This document shows, piece after piece, positions 9,954 through 17,625 of a stretch of 64,000 nt of DNA (position 1 is the stretch's first letter; the number at the start of each line of letters is the position of its first letter). The translations under genes and the position numbers were made by a program. A model generated the notes under the pieces. The model did no database searches, was not told the origin of the DNA, and was given only the letters and a program-made list of their open reading frames with translations. The stretch comes from Szabonella alba (lineage in GTDB: Bacteria; Pseudomonadota; Alphaproteobacteria; Rhodobacterales; Rhodobacteraceae): positions 372,001-436,000 of the forward strand of contig NZ_JAESVN010000004.1 of NCBI RefSeq assembly GCF_016765775.1, given 5' to 3'.

Positions 9954-10766
9954 ATGCATCCGGTGAAATTCCTGTTCGATACCGGTGCCGCAACCCATGC
10001 CGGTTGCGTTCGCGATCATAATGAAGACAGTTTTCTGGCCCGCCCCGCATCGGGCCTCTGGCTTGTCGCGGACGGAATGGGCGGCCATCGGGCGGGGGAT
10101 TTCGCCAGCCGCACCATCGCGGAAAGCGCGCAATGGACGGGTATTCCAAACTCTGCCCATGATCTGAAATCGCGTTTCGTCGACCGGCTGGTGATTGCGC
10201 ATGACGATATCCGGCGCCAGTCCGAGCGGCTGAACGGCGCCACGGTTGGGGCGACAGTCGTCGCCCTTCTGGCCTATGAGCAGCATTTTGCCTGCATCTG
10301 GTCGGGCGACAGCCGCATCTATCTGTTGCGCAACGATATGCTGCAGCAACTGACCACCGACCATACCGAGGCACAGGAGTTATTCAGCAGCGGCGCCATC
10401 ACTGCCGAAGAGGCCGCGCATTGGCCGCGCAAGAATGTCATCACCCGGGCCATCGGCGTCACGGAAATGCCGATGACCGACGAAAATTATGGGGTTTTGC
10501 AGGTCGGTGATGTTTTCCTGTTGTGTTCGGATGGTTTGACAGGCCATGTGACAGATGAGGAAATCGCCGAAATGTTGCAGCGTCAGGGCGCCCAGCAGAC
10601 CTGTGACCGGTTGATCGACCTTACCCTGTCCCGGGGTGCCAAGGACAATGTAACCGTGCTCGTTGTCAGATGTCTGCCGAATGAGGTTCTGTCAGAGGCT
10701 GACATGAAGACAAACCCCGGATATGGTCCACCCATCAGTGTGGATGACTGGAAAGCGGAAGACTGA
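9954..10766 (+). CDS. PP2C-family Ser/Thr protein phosphatase (PppA/Stp-like)
   Basis: This is a Mn/Mg-dependent phosphoprotein phosphatase of 270 residues, a single PP2C domain in the cytoplasm. The metal-binding aspartates are all present: RDHNED at 20-25, ADGMGGH with D40, CSDGL with D193 and DNVTVL with D231. AGGAGG at 9941-9946 sits seven bases before the ATG at 9954; a GTG at 9948 is too close to that ribosome site to be used. The kinase gene starts five bases after the stop, so the two form a kinase/phosphatase operon. Such pairs are known to set the phosphorylation state of shared targets, for example PppA with PpkA of type VI secretion. No type VI genes are seen here, so the target is unknown. 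Confidence 0.93.
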   Translation: MHPVKFLFDTGAATHAGCVRDHNEDSFLARPASGLWLVADGMGGHRAGDFASRTIAESAQWTGIPNSAHDLKSRFVDRLVIAHDDIRRQSERLNGATVGATVVALLAYEQHFACIWSGDSRIYLLRNDMLQQLTTDHTEAQELFSSGAITAEEAAHWPRKNVITRAIGVTEMPMTDENYGVLQVGDVFLLCSDGLTGHVTDEEIAEMLQRQGAQQTCDRLIDLTLSRGAKDNVTVLVVRCLPNEVLSEADMKTNPGYGPPISVDDWKAED

Positions 10767-10771
10767 GACGA

Positions 10772-12877
10772 ATGGCCGAAGAAAAGACCCCTCCGCCGGA
10801 AAACGGTCAGTCGGATAGCGGCGGTTCCGGGCGCCCCAGTCAAAGCAGCCCGCCGCAGGGAACCACCCCGCCGGTCACGGTGACAAGCGGTATGCTTGTC
10901 GCGGGCACTTATGAGATCGAACAACTGATCAACCGGGGCGGCATGGGCGAGGTTTACCGCGGCCGCAATGTCCATACCGGTGATCCCGTCGCGATGAAGA
11001 TCGTGCTGCCCGCGCTGGCGCATGACCCGATGATCGAGGCGCTGTTCCAGAAAGAGGCGAAGGTTCTGGGTCGCCTCGCCCATGACGCCATCGTGCGCTA
11101 CCACACCTATATGAACCCGCCAGAAATCGGGCGACCCAGCCTGATCATGGAGTTCGTCGAGGGCAAATCGCTTTCCGACCGGATCAAGGAAGAACCCCTG
11201 TCCGAGGCCGAGGTGCGGATCCTGCTGCGGCGTCTGGCCTCGGGGCTCGACCGGGCGCATGGTGCCGGCGTCGTGCATCGCGACCTGTCGCCGGACAATG
11301 TGCTGCTTGAAGGGCAGAAGGTCGAGAATGCCAAGCTGATCGACTTCGGCATCGCGAAATCCTCGATGAAGGGTGACCGGACGCTGTTGCAGGGCCAGTT
11401 CGCGGGCAAGTTCAGCTTTGTCGCGCCCGAACAGCTTGGTGCCTTTGACGGCGCGATTGACGGGCGCACCGATGTCTACAGCCTTGCGCTGATGATGGTG
11501 GCGGCCTGCCGGGGCAAGAACCTGAATATGGGCGGCTCGATCATCGAGGCCGTGCGCAGCCGGTCCTCGGTGCCCGATCTGGACGATGTCTATGCCGGTC
11601 TGCGCCCTTTGCTGCAACATATGCTGCAACCCGATCCGGCGAACCGCCCCGCCAGCATGGCGCGGGTTATCGAACTTCTGGACGATCCGTCACAGATTCC
11701 GGTGATTGCGCCCGATGCGGGGTCGATCGACCCTGACCGGACGGTGATTGCGGGCGGCCTGCCACGCGTGACAGGCGGTGCGGCCCCCGCCATGGGGGGC
11801 ACGGCCTCACCCGAGGCGCAGGCGCAGTTCGTCGGGATTCCGGGCAGCAAGGGAAGCGGTGCCCCTGCCCCGGCCAAGAAATCCGGCAAGGGCGGCCTGA
11901 TCGCGGCGGGTCTTGTCATGCTTCTGGCCCTTGGCGGCGGCGCGGCATGGATGACCGGCACTTTCGACCCCGAACCCGCCGAGCCCGAGGCCACCGCACA
12001 AGACGAGGGCGGCAGCGGCGCGACAGGCGATGGCGGCACGCAACCCCCGGCCGACACGGCAGAGGGCGGAACGCAAACGCCCGAGGATGGCAGCCAGTCC
12101 GCCGCCAATGAGACCGACACGACCAACCCGGAAACCGACGCGGAGTCGGCTGCCGAAACCGAAGGGGCAGAGACCCAGCCCGAAGGCGGCGAAACCGGCA
12201 GCTCGGCGGAAACCGAAACCGCCGAACCGGCCCCGCCGCTGGATGCCTTGGGGCGGCAGCTTGCCTGGCTGGACAATTATGATGCGGGCAATTGCGTCTA
12301 TCTGTCCCGACTGGATGGCGATGGCAGCCGGATCAATCTTGAAGGCTTCGGCACCAGCGTCGACCCCTTCACCCGTCTTCTGGCCGATTTCCGGGCGGCG
12401 CATGGCGTCGAGCCCGATATCGGTGTGCGGCTGATCAATGACACGCAATGCCCGGTGCTGGATTTCCTGAACGGCATCCGCGCGAACCGGGGCATCCCGC
12501 CCAGCCTTGTGCTGGACAATGCCAGCGATGTGCTGAAAAGCGGCGAAACCGTTTCGGGCCGGGTCGAGGGGCTGGCGGGCCGCGCGGTGTCGCTGTTTCT
12601 GGTCAATGGTGCGGGCGGGGCGACCAATCTCAAGCCCTGGCTCAGCCGGGCCTCGGATGGCACGCTGGGCTTCAGCTTCACCGTCAATCTGGCCGCTGGC
12701 GCGGAACCGACGCCCCAGATGATTCTTGCGGTGGTGACCGAACGGTCGGTGGACAAGCTGGATGCGGTGCCGAACGGGGTAACGGCGCGTGCGCTGGTGC
12801 CCTTCATGCGGTCAGAACTGGAACGCGAACGCCAGTCGCCCATCGGCGCGCTGCGCTTCTTCCGGCTGGAAAACTGA
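10772..12877 (+). CDS. membrane-anchored Ser/Thr protein kinase with extracytoplasmic sensor domain
   Basis: The protein has 701 residues. The order is a short Ser/Pro tail, a Hanks-type kinase domain (about 46-300), a linker, one transmembrane helix (about 374-395), an acidic Glu/Thr/Pro-rich stalk (to about 485) and a C-terminal domain (about 490-701). Kinase motifs are GGMGEV, the ATP lysine K76, HRD with D171, and DFG with D191. The catalytic-loop residue that is usually Lys is Ser (HRDLSPDN), a variant I believe occurs in other bacterial kinases. The C-terminal domain matches the C-terminal domain of the convergent TonB-like protein, including C508 and C560. With one helix the topology puts the kinase in the cytoplasm and the sensor in the periplasm. 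The start ATG is five bases after the phosphatase stop. The signal sensed is not known. Confidence 0.92.
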   Translation: MAEEKTPPPENGQSDSGGSGRPSQSSPPQGTTPPVTVTSGMLVAGTYEIEQLINRGGMGEVYRGRNVHTGDPVAMKIVLPALAHDPMIEALFQKEAKVLGRLAHDAIVRYHTYMNPPEIGRPSLIMEFVEGKSLSDRIKEEPLSEAEVRILLRRLASGLDRAHGAGVVHRDLSPDNVLLEGQKVENAKLIDFGIAKSSMKGDRTLLQGQFAGKFSFVAPEQLGAFDGAIDGRTDVYSLALMMVAACRGKNLNMGGSIIEAVRSRSSVPDLDDVYAGLRPLLQHMLQPDPANRPASMARVIELLDDPSQIPVIAPDAGSIDPDRTVIAGGLPRVTGGAAPAMGGTASPEAQAQFVGIPGSKGSGAPAPAKKSGKGGLIAAGLVMLLALGGGAAWMTGTFDPEPAEPEATAQDEGGSGATGDGGTQPPADTAEGGTQTPEDGSQSAANETDTTNPETDAESAAETEGAETQPEGGETGSSAETETAEPAPPLDALGRQLAWLDNYDAGNCVYLSRLDGDGSRINLEGFGTSVDPFTRLLADFRAAHGVEPDIGVRLINDTQCPVLDFLNGIRANRGIPPSLVLDNASDVLKSGETVSGRVEGLAGRAVSLFLVNGAGGATNLKPWLSRASDGTLGFSFTVNLAAGAEPTPQMILAVVTERSVDKLDAVPNGVTARALVPFMRSELERERQSPIGALRFFRLEN

Positions 12878-14494
12878 TCAGCGCACGCTGAAGGCGACGA
12901 TCGCGGCATCCTCGGTCTGGCCGCGTTCGCGCAATTCGGCGGCCAGCATCGGAAAGAAGCTTTCGGCCTTGCCACCGTTCTGCGCCTCGACCGTGCGCAG
13001 GCGGGCGGGTGTCGACAGCACCATCAGCAGTTGCTGCGTCTCCACGGGCCCCGCCGTCAGCGACAACGGCACCGAGAACTGCGCCCCGCCCGGCACGAAT
13101 TTCAGGAAAGTGGCCAGATCCTGCACCGTCCCCTCGTCATCAATGACAAGAAAGGTGACGAACCCGCCCGAAGTATTGCCGATCCGCCCTTCCAGCGCCG
13201 CACCGCTGGCGATCACCCGCTGCGGCAGATCGAAGAACAGCCGGAAGCGCGGATAGGACGGGCCTTCGGTCAGAAAGGCCAGCACCGCGCATTGATCGGC
13301 GCTGATTGCCTTCATCGTGGTATTGGGCATCCTTTGCCCCAGCCGCGCTTCCAGCCGGTTGCGGAACAGATCCAGATCCGCAGCATCGCGCGCGAACACC
13401 TCAAGCTGAAACGCGCCCTCATCCGACAGGCTGGGCATGGCCGCGAAACAGGCGGGCTGCTCAACCTCGGCCAGATGGTCCAGAACGGAATCATAGGTGT
13501 CTTCATTCGCCGGGGCCACGGGGGCGTTTTCCGGCAAGGGGGCGGCGACGCCCTCTTGCGCAGGGCTGGACGCGGGGGGCGGCAGTGACGGCACCGGCGT
13601 CAGGGCCGGGGCCGGGGCTGCAGCGGCGGTTGATGCGGCGGATGCAGGCGCGCTGGCCGATGGGGTGGCCGGTCTTACAGCCGGGGCAAGACTGGCCGCC
13701 GGGGCGACCGAAGCGACCCGCGCCGCGCCACTGGGCGCCGCTGCCGGTGGTGTGGCGGCGGGGGCAGCGGCCCCCGGAGCGACTGCCACAGGGCCCGAGA
13801 CGGGATTTGTCGTCACGGGGTTGACCGTCACGGGGGCAGAGGGCGCAGGACTTTGCGCCGCAGCGGCAACCGGCGCGGGCGGGCGGGCGGCCACCGTGGC
13901 GGTGCTGCCGGGGCTGCTTGCGACCGGGCGCAATCCGGGCTGACGCGGCGCCGGGGCCGCCGGGCGCGCAACGGTTGCCGTGCTGACCGAAGGGGCCAGT
14001 CGCGTGGCCCCTGCTGCCGGGGCGGTGGGGGCCGGGCTGGGGCGCGCGACGGGCGATGCCGCCTCGGGCCGCGCGGGCGAAGCTGCAATCCCCTGCGCCG
14101 CGCCCGATGGGCTGAGGGCGGCCAGTTTCGGCGGGGCCGCCGGGGCTGCGGCCTGCGCGGCAGCGGCGGTGGCAGCCGTAGCGCCTTGCACCCGTTCCGC
14201 CGCAGGGCCGGCCGCGTTCAGCCGTTCGGCGCCGGTTTGCGGGCGCAGCGCCTCGGACGCAACCGGGCGAGCGGTCTCGATCGGCTGATCCTCCCCCTGC
14301 AGGGTGGTGGCGACGGCCATGACCTCGATCACCGGCATTTCGGGCGGCAGGGTGTCGCGGGCCTTGCCCATCGCCGCCAGCCCTTGTTGCACCAGCAGCA
14401 GATGCAGCACGCCCGCCACCATCCCGGCCCCGCCCCAAAGCGCCAGCCCGGTCAGGCGATCCGTGCCCTGCCCGCTCTCCCCCGGTCCGGTCAT
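12878..14494 (-). CDS. TonB-like energy-transducing protein with kinase-type sensor domain
   Basis: The protein has 538 residues: a short cytoplasmic N-terminus, one transmembrane helix (about 14-36), a very long Ala/Pro-rich linker (about 75-325) and a globular C-terminal domain (about 328-538). This is the architecture of TonB/TolA, and the gene is the last of an ExbB-ExbD-ExbD operon, its ATG overlapping the preceding stop. The C-terminal domain is not a normal TonB domain. It aligns along about 200 residues with the C-terminal domain of the kinase, sharing QCxVLxFL, SGxxxxGR, FLV and FSVxL elements and two cysteines (C349, C402) spaced like C508 and C560. The stop abuts the kinase stop with no base between. 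Calling it a TonB-like transducer is inference from architecture and operon; the shared domain is visible directly. Confidence 0.8.
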   Translation of the reverse strand: MTGPGESGQGTDRLTGLALWGGAGMVAGVLHLLLVQQGLAAMGKARDTLPPEMPVIEVMAVATTLQGEDQPIETARPVASEALRPQTGAERLNAAGPAAERVQGATAATAAAAQAAAPAAPPKLAALSPSGAAQGIAASPARPEAASPVARPSPAPTAPAAGATRLAPSVSTATVARPAAPAPRQPGLRPVASSPGSTATVAARPPAPVAAAAQSPAPSAPVTVNPVTTNPVSGPVAVAPGAAAPAATPPAAAPSGAARVASVAPAASLAPAVRPATPSASAPASAASTAAAAPAPALTPVPSLPPPASSPAQEGVAAPLPENAPVAPANEDTYDSVLDHLAEVEQPACFAAMPSLSDEGAFQLEVFARDAADLDLFRNRLEARLGQRMPNTTMKAISADQCAVLAFLTEGPSYPRFRLFFDLPQRVIASGAALEGRIGNTSGGFVTFLVIDDEGTVQDLATFLKFVPGGAQFSVPLSLTAGPVETQQLLMVLSTPARLRTVEAQNGGKAESFFPMLAAELRERGQTEDAAIVAFSVR

Positions 14495-14925
14495 GACCCG
14501 CCCCCATCCGGCGCATCCCCATCCGGTGCGGGCCGCATATGCAGCGTGACCAACCGCAGCGAGATGCCCGCCAGATCGGGCCGCGTTGTCAGGGCCAGCA
14601 GACGGTCGGCGGGCAGGCCGGCATCAGCCAGAAGATACAGCGCCTCGGGCCGGTCCGGCCCCAAAGCGGCGGCCAGACCCTCGGCACGCACCCCCTGCCC
14701 GTCCAGCGCCATCGCCCCTGCGGCATCAATCAGCAGCAAGGGACGCGGCAGGCGTTCCAGCGGCAGGGCCGAGGTTTCAGCCAGATCGACCTCGGTTTCA
14801 CCCTGCTGCACCAGTGACCCGGTAATCAGGAAGAAAAACACCAGCAGCAGCACGATATTCACAATGGCCAGTGAAAAATCCGGCTGGCGGCGGGGCGCGG
14901 GGGGCAAAAGGCGGGCCTTGTGCAT
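14491..14925 (-). CDS. ExbD/TolR-family protein, second copy
   Basis: The protein has 144 residues: one transmembrane helix near the N-terminus (about 20-40, with FSLAIVNIVLLLVFFFLITG) followed by a small periplasmic ExbD/TolR domain. ExbD-type proteins form the plug that couples proton flow through ExbB/TolQ to a TonB/TolA-like protein. The usual membrane Asp is not obvious at its normal place (LTPLxD in the companion copy). This copy may therefore be the non-protonated partner of a mixed dimer, which is an inference. It follows the first exbD with a 3-base gap and overlaps the TonB-like gene by ATGA, so translation is probably coupled. Confidence 0.82.
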   Translation of the reverse strand: MHKARLLPPAPRRQPDFSLAIVNIVLLLVFFFLITGSLVQQGETEVDLAETSALPLERLPRPLLLIDAAGAMALDGQGVRAEGLAAALGPDRPEALYLLADAGLPADRLLALTTRPDLAGISLRLVTLHMRPAPDGDAPDGGGS

Positions 14926-14928
14926 GGC

Positions 14929-15399
14929 TCAGCCCCCCTCCACGCGCGACCCGCCGATCAGCCGCACCTTGGTGATGCCCTGACTGCCCAGAAGTTCCAG
15001 CACCGTGGCGATATCCTGCACGCGGGCAGACCGGGTGGGGAAAATCAGCACTTCCTCGATCCGTTCTTCGCGCAGGACTGGCAGCACGCCGCGTAGATCC
15101 TCCAGCGGCATGACCTGTTGGCCCGCACGGATCTGCCCGCGCGACAATTGCCATGTCACGCTGCGCGCCGCCTCGACGGGCGCCTCGGCCTGCATATCGG
15201 CAGGGCCTTCCTGCGCCGATTGCCCGGCGGGCGCCCCCCCGGTCAGCGCGATCAGCGAATAGGGCGAAAGTGTTGAGGACAGCATGAAGAAGATCAGCAA
15301 CTGGAACATCGCATCGGCCAGCGGTGTCAGCGCGAACCCATAGCGCCGCTTGCGCCCCGCATCGGGGATCAGGGTCAGCCCGCCGCCCTGCCCCGCCAT
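14929..15399 (-). CDS. ExbD/TolR-family protein, first copy
   Basis: This is a biopolymer-transport protein of about 156 residues with the signature FALTPLADAMFQLLIFFMLSS: the conserved membrane Asp followed by a single helix, then a periplasmic domain ending ITKVRLIGG. I chose the ATG at 15399, just past the exbB stop, because it leaves the normal short cytoplasmic tail. An upstream in-frame ATG at 15456 would add 19 residues and overlap exbB by about 50 bases; it cannot be excluded. Together with the following ExbD copy it would form the ExbD part of a proton-driven complex. Confidence 0.86.
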   Translation of the reverse strand: MAGQGGGLTLIPDAGRKRRYGFALTPLADAMFQLLIFFMLSSTLSPYSLIALTGGAPAGQSAQEGPADMQAEAPVEAARSVTWQLSRGQIRAGQQVMPLEDLRGVLPVLREERIEEVLIFPTRSARVQDIATVLELLGSQGITKVRLIGGSRVEGG

Positions 15400-15403
15400 C
15401 TTC

Positions 15404-16063
15404 TCAGCCCGCCGGGGCGGTGGCACCAGCCCCGGCAACCGCCCCGGCGCGGCCATGCAGCGCGGCCGAAAGCAATCGCTCCATCTGCTGGCGCTCGGTC
15501 TCGATCCGGCCTTCCAGCCACAGGGCGATGAAATAAAAGATCAGCGCAATGGACAGGCCAAGCGCGGTCGTGGTCAGCGCGGTCCAGATCCCCCCCGCCA
15601 GCAGCGCCGGATCGACCCCGCCGGTGCTTTGCGCCAGCGTGCCGAAGGCGTCGATCATGCCGACCACCGTGCCCAGAAGGCCCAGCATCGGGGCCGCTTG
15701 CACCACCGCCTCAAGCGCGCGCATCCATTTCGACAGGCGTGCCAGCTCGGCAAGGGCTGTCTGACGGCCCATCTCTTCGGCCAGCGCCAGATCCTGCGGG
15801 CGGGAGGTCAGCGACTGGAACACCGCCTGCAGCACCCGCGCCAGAACCCCGCCCCGGGGGGCGGTCACCGATGCCAGCGCCCCGTCCCGCTGGCCGCGAT
15901 GCCAGTCGGTCAGCGCCGTTTCGGCCAGCCGGACGCGCCCCAGCCCCAGCATCGCGAATTGCCCGATCTTGAACAGGCTGATCGTCGTGGCAAAGGCCGA
16001 AAGCGCGATCAGCGCCGCAAAAACCGTCAGGGTAACGGCATCGAAACCCGCAAGATCCGGCAT
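15404..16063 (-). CDS. MotA/TolQ/ExbB-family proton channel protein
   Basis: The protein has 219 residues with three predicted membrane helices: an N-terminal one (about 10-32) and a C-terminal pair (about 120-145 and 160-185). It contains the family core APMLGLLGTVVGMI and a following TALTTTALGL, typical of the ExbB/TolQ pore. It is the first gene of exbB-exbD-exbD-tonB-like. The complex would use proton motive force to drive the TonB-like partner across the periplasm. This is probably not the housekeeping tol-pal operon, since no tolB or pal is present. Confidence 0.9.
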   Translation of the reverse strand: MPDLAGFDAVTLTVFAALIALSAFATTISLFKIGQFAMLGLGRVRLAETALTDWHRGQRDGALASVTAPRGGVLARVLQAVFQSLTSRPQDLALAEEMGRQTALAELARLSKWMRALEAVVQAAPMLGLLGTVVGMIDAFGTLAQSTGGVDPALLAGGIWTALTTTALGLSIALIFYFIALWLEGRIETERQQMERLLSAALHGRAGAVAGAGATAPAG

Positions 16064-16138
16064 TGACCTGTCCTTGGCTCGGGGGCGGGGCGCGGCGGGG
16101 CAGAGGCCCGGCCAGCCCTGCCGCCGGGAATGTAGGTG

Positions 16139-16579
16139 TCAGTTGAACTGGATGGTCGGCACCCGCGAGGACAGGATCTGATTGTCGCGGCAGACGGTCT
16201 GTTCGCCCTCGGACGAGGCACATTCAACCGGCCCATTCACCGAGATGCGCGAAATGTCGGTGCAGCTTTGTTCCGGAAGATCGAACTGCACGACGCGGGT
16301 CTTGCCGACCGGCAGCCAGCCGAATTCCAGCACCAAGAGGCGCTGCACGATGCCGTCATTGTTGTAAACCGCCACCTCATAGCTGGAGCGTTCCAGCGCG
16401 ACGGAGGTGTTGTTGGTCGCGACATAGGTCAGGCGGCAGCCGGTCTCGGCATCATTGGCGGTGTTGAGTTCCAGTTCAATCGTGCCCGTCTGCGCGGCCA
16501 GAGGCACCGGCGCGGTCAGGGCAAGCGTGGCGGCAAGGGCGGCGCATGCGGCCCGGATGGAATGACGAGCGGCAATCAC
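16139..16579 (-). CDS. small secreted protein of unknown function
   Basis: The protein has 146 residues with a Sec signal peptide (hydrophobic stretch ALAATLALTAPVPLAAQ, cleavage probably after AAQ). The mature part is about 115 residues, beta-rich, with four cysteines (GCRLTY, SCTDI, VECASS, VCRDN) that may form two disulfides. I chose the GTG at 16579: GAGGGAG precedes it, and it places the signal peptide at the very N-terminus. The frame runs further upstream without a stop, but that extension reads as non-coding. It lies 75 bases upstream of exbB on the same strand and may be co-transcribed. I do not recognise the family. Confidence 0.7.
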   Translation of the reverse strand: MIAARHSIRAACAALAATLALTAPVPLAAQTGTIELELNTANDAETGCRLTYVATNNTSVALERSSYEVAVYNNDGIVQRLLVLEFGWLPVGKTRVVQFDLPEQSCTDISRISVNGPVECASSEGEQTVCRDNQILSSRVPTIQFN

Positions 16580-16868
16580 GGTGCAAGAACTCCCTCGGTC
16601 AGAATGTCGAACCGGGCGGATCCAAGCCGCCCCCCGGCGACAGTGTAGCGGAAAAGCATGACCGTCTGTCAACAGAAACCCCGGTAAACGGAAACTTCCC
16701 CCGTCGAGCAGTCTTTCGGCGAGGCTATCAGGGGGGCTATCGGGGGAGTTCGGGCAGCAGCAGACAAGCCCGCGAAAATGCAAAACCCGCCCGGTCAGGG
16801 GCAGGTCATCCGGGCCATCCGCGACGGTCAGGCCCGCCGGGCAGGCCCTCCTGCAGTCGGATCGGCAT
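16580..16868. other. intergenic stretch without recognised gene
   Basis: These 289 bases lie between two minus-strand genes. I see no convincing reading frame. There is a short GC-rich palindrome (GCCCGCCGGGC) near 16842 but no U-tract, so no clear terminator. Confidence 0.5.
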
Positions 16869-17417
16869 TTACTGGAAAATTCCGGTCTGCCAGGGCATCT
16901 TGAATTCGCGCTTGCGGGTCTGATTGGCCGCCCGCTGCGCGCGCAGTTCCTCGGCGCTGCTACGGTCGGCCGAAACAACAACGCGCGGACGGATCACGGT
17001 CTGCGTGGCCGGGCGCGCGGCGGGCCGTTCGGTCACCACGGCCAAATCAAGCTCGGGCATCGCATCGGGACCGGGCGCTTCGGGCAGGCGGTCGGTACCG
17101 GAAAAGGGGCTTTGTCCCAACGTCGCGGGGCCTTCACCGTTCCCCGGGGCCAGCATCCCGGCCAGATCTGGCTGATCGGCCATGACCGCAGATGCCTGCG
17201 GTGACTCGGCGGCGGGGGCGATGTCCCAACTTCCGGCTGTGGCCAGAACGAAGTCTCGGGCAGCCTCGGACGGGCGTGCGGGCACGCTGTCGGTCGTGAT
17301 GACCGGGCTGCCAACCGTCCTGAAACTTTGTGAAATCTGGCTGACCGAACCATAGGCAACCGCGCCGCCCACGGCAGCAAGCGGAAGGCCGAGCCCCAGC
17401 AGAGCAAGAATGCGCAT
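16869..17417 (-). CDS. single-pass anchored or secreted protein of unknown function
   Basis: The protein has 182 residues. The N-terminus is a signal anchor or signal peptide (ILALLGLGLPLAAVGGAVAYG). The rest is low-complexity Pro/Ala/Glu-rich, then a basic C-terminal segment with RAQRAANQTRKREFKMPW and ending TGIFQ. AGGAG lies six bases before the ATG at 17417. It is transcribed away from the caspase-like gene. The sequence resembles periplasmic accessory proteins of envelope complexes only in composition; no function is assigned. Confidence 0.7.
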   Translation of the reverse strand: MRILALLGLGLPLAAVGGAVAYGSVSQISQSFRTVGSPVITTDSVPARPSEAARDFVLATAGSWDIAPAAESPQASAVMADQPDLAGMLAPGNGEGPATLGQSPFSGTDRLPEAPGPDAMPELDLAVVTERPAARPATQTVIRPRVVVSADRSSAEELRAQRAANQTRKREFKMPWQTGIFQ

Positions 17418-17625
17418 CAAACGTCTCCTGTCACTTAGCAGCCATGGGCAAGGCCCGGGCTACCATCGCCCCGGCGACACAGTATCATTCTTGCCCCTAC
17501 GGTTCAAGAATCGCGCCTTACCGGCAAATATTCCCGCAATGTGTTGCCCTCACGTCATTGGGACTCGCCCCAAGAGGGCATTTCCGCTATGGTTGTGCGC
17601 ATTGGACCGACAAATTGGACATGCG

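Noticed and set aside
14491-16063. Housekeeping Tol-Pal operon
   Set aside because: No tolB, pal or ybgF follow, there are two ExbD copies, and the TonB-like protein lacks a TolA or TonB C-terminal domain.
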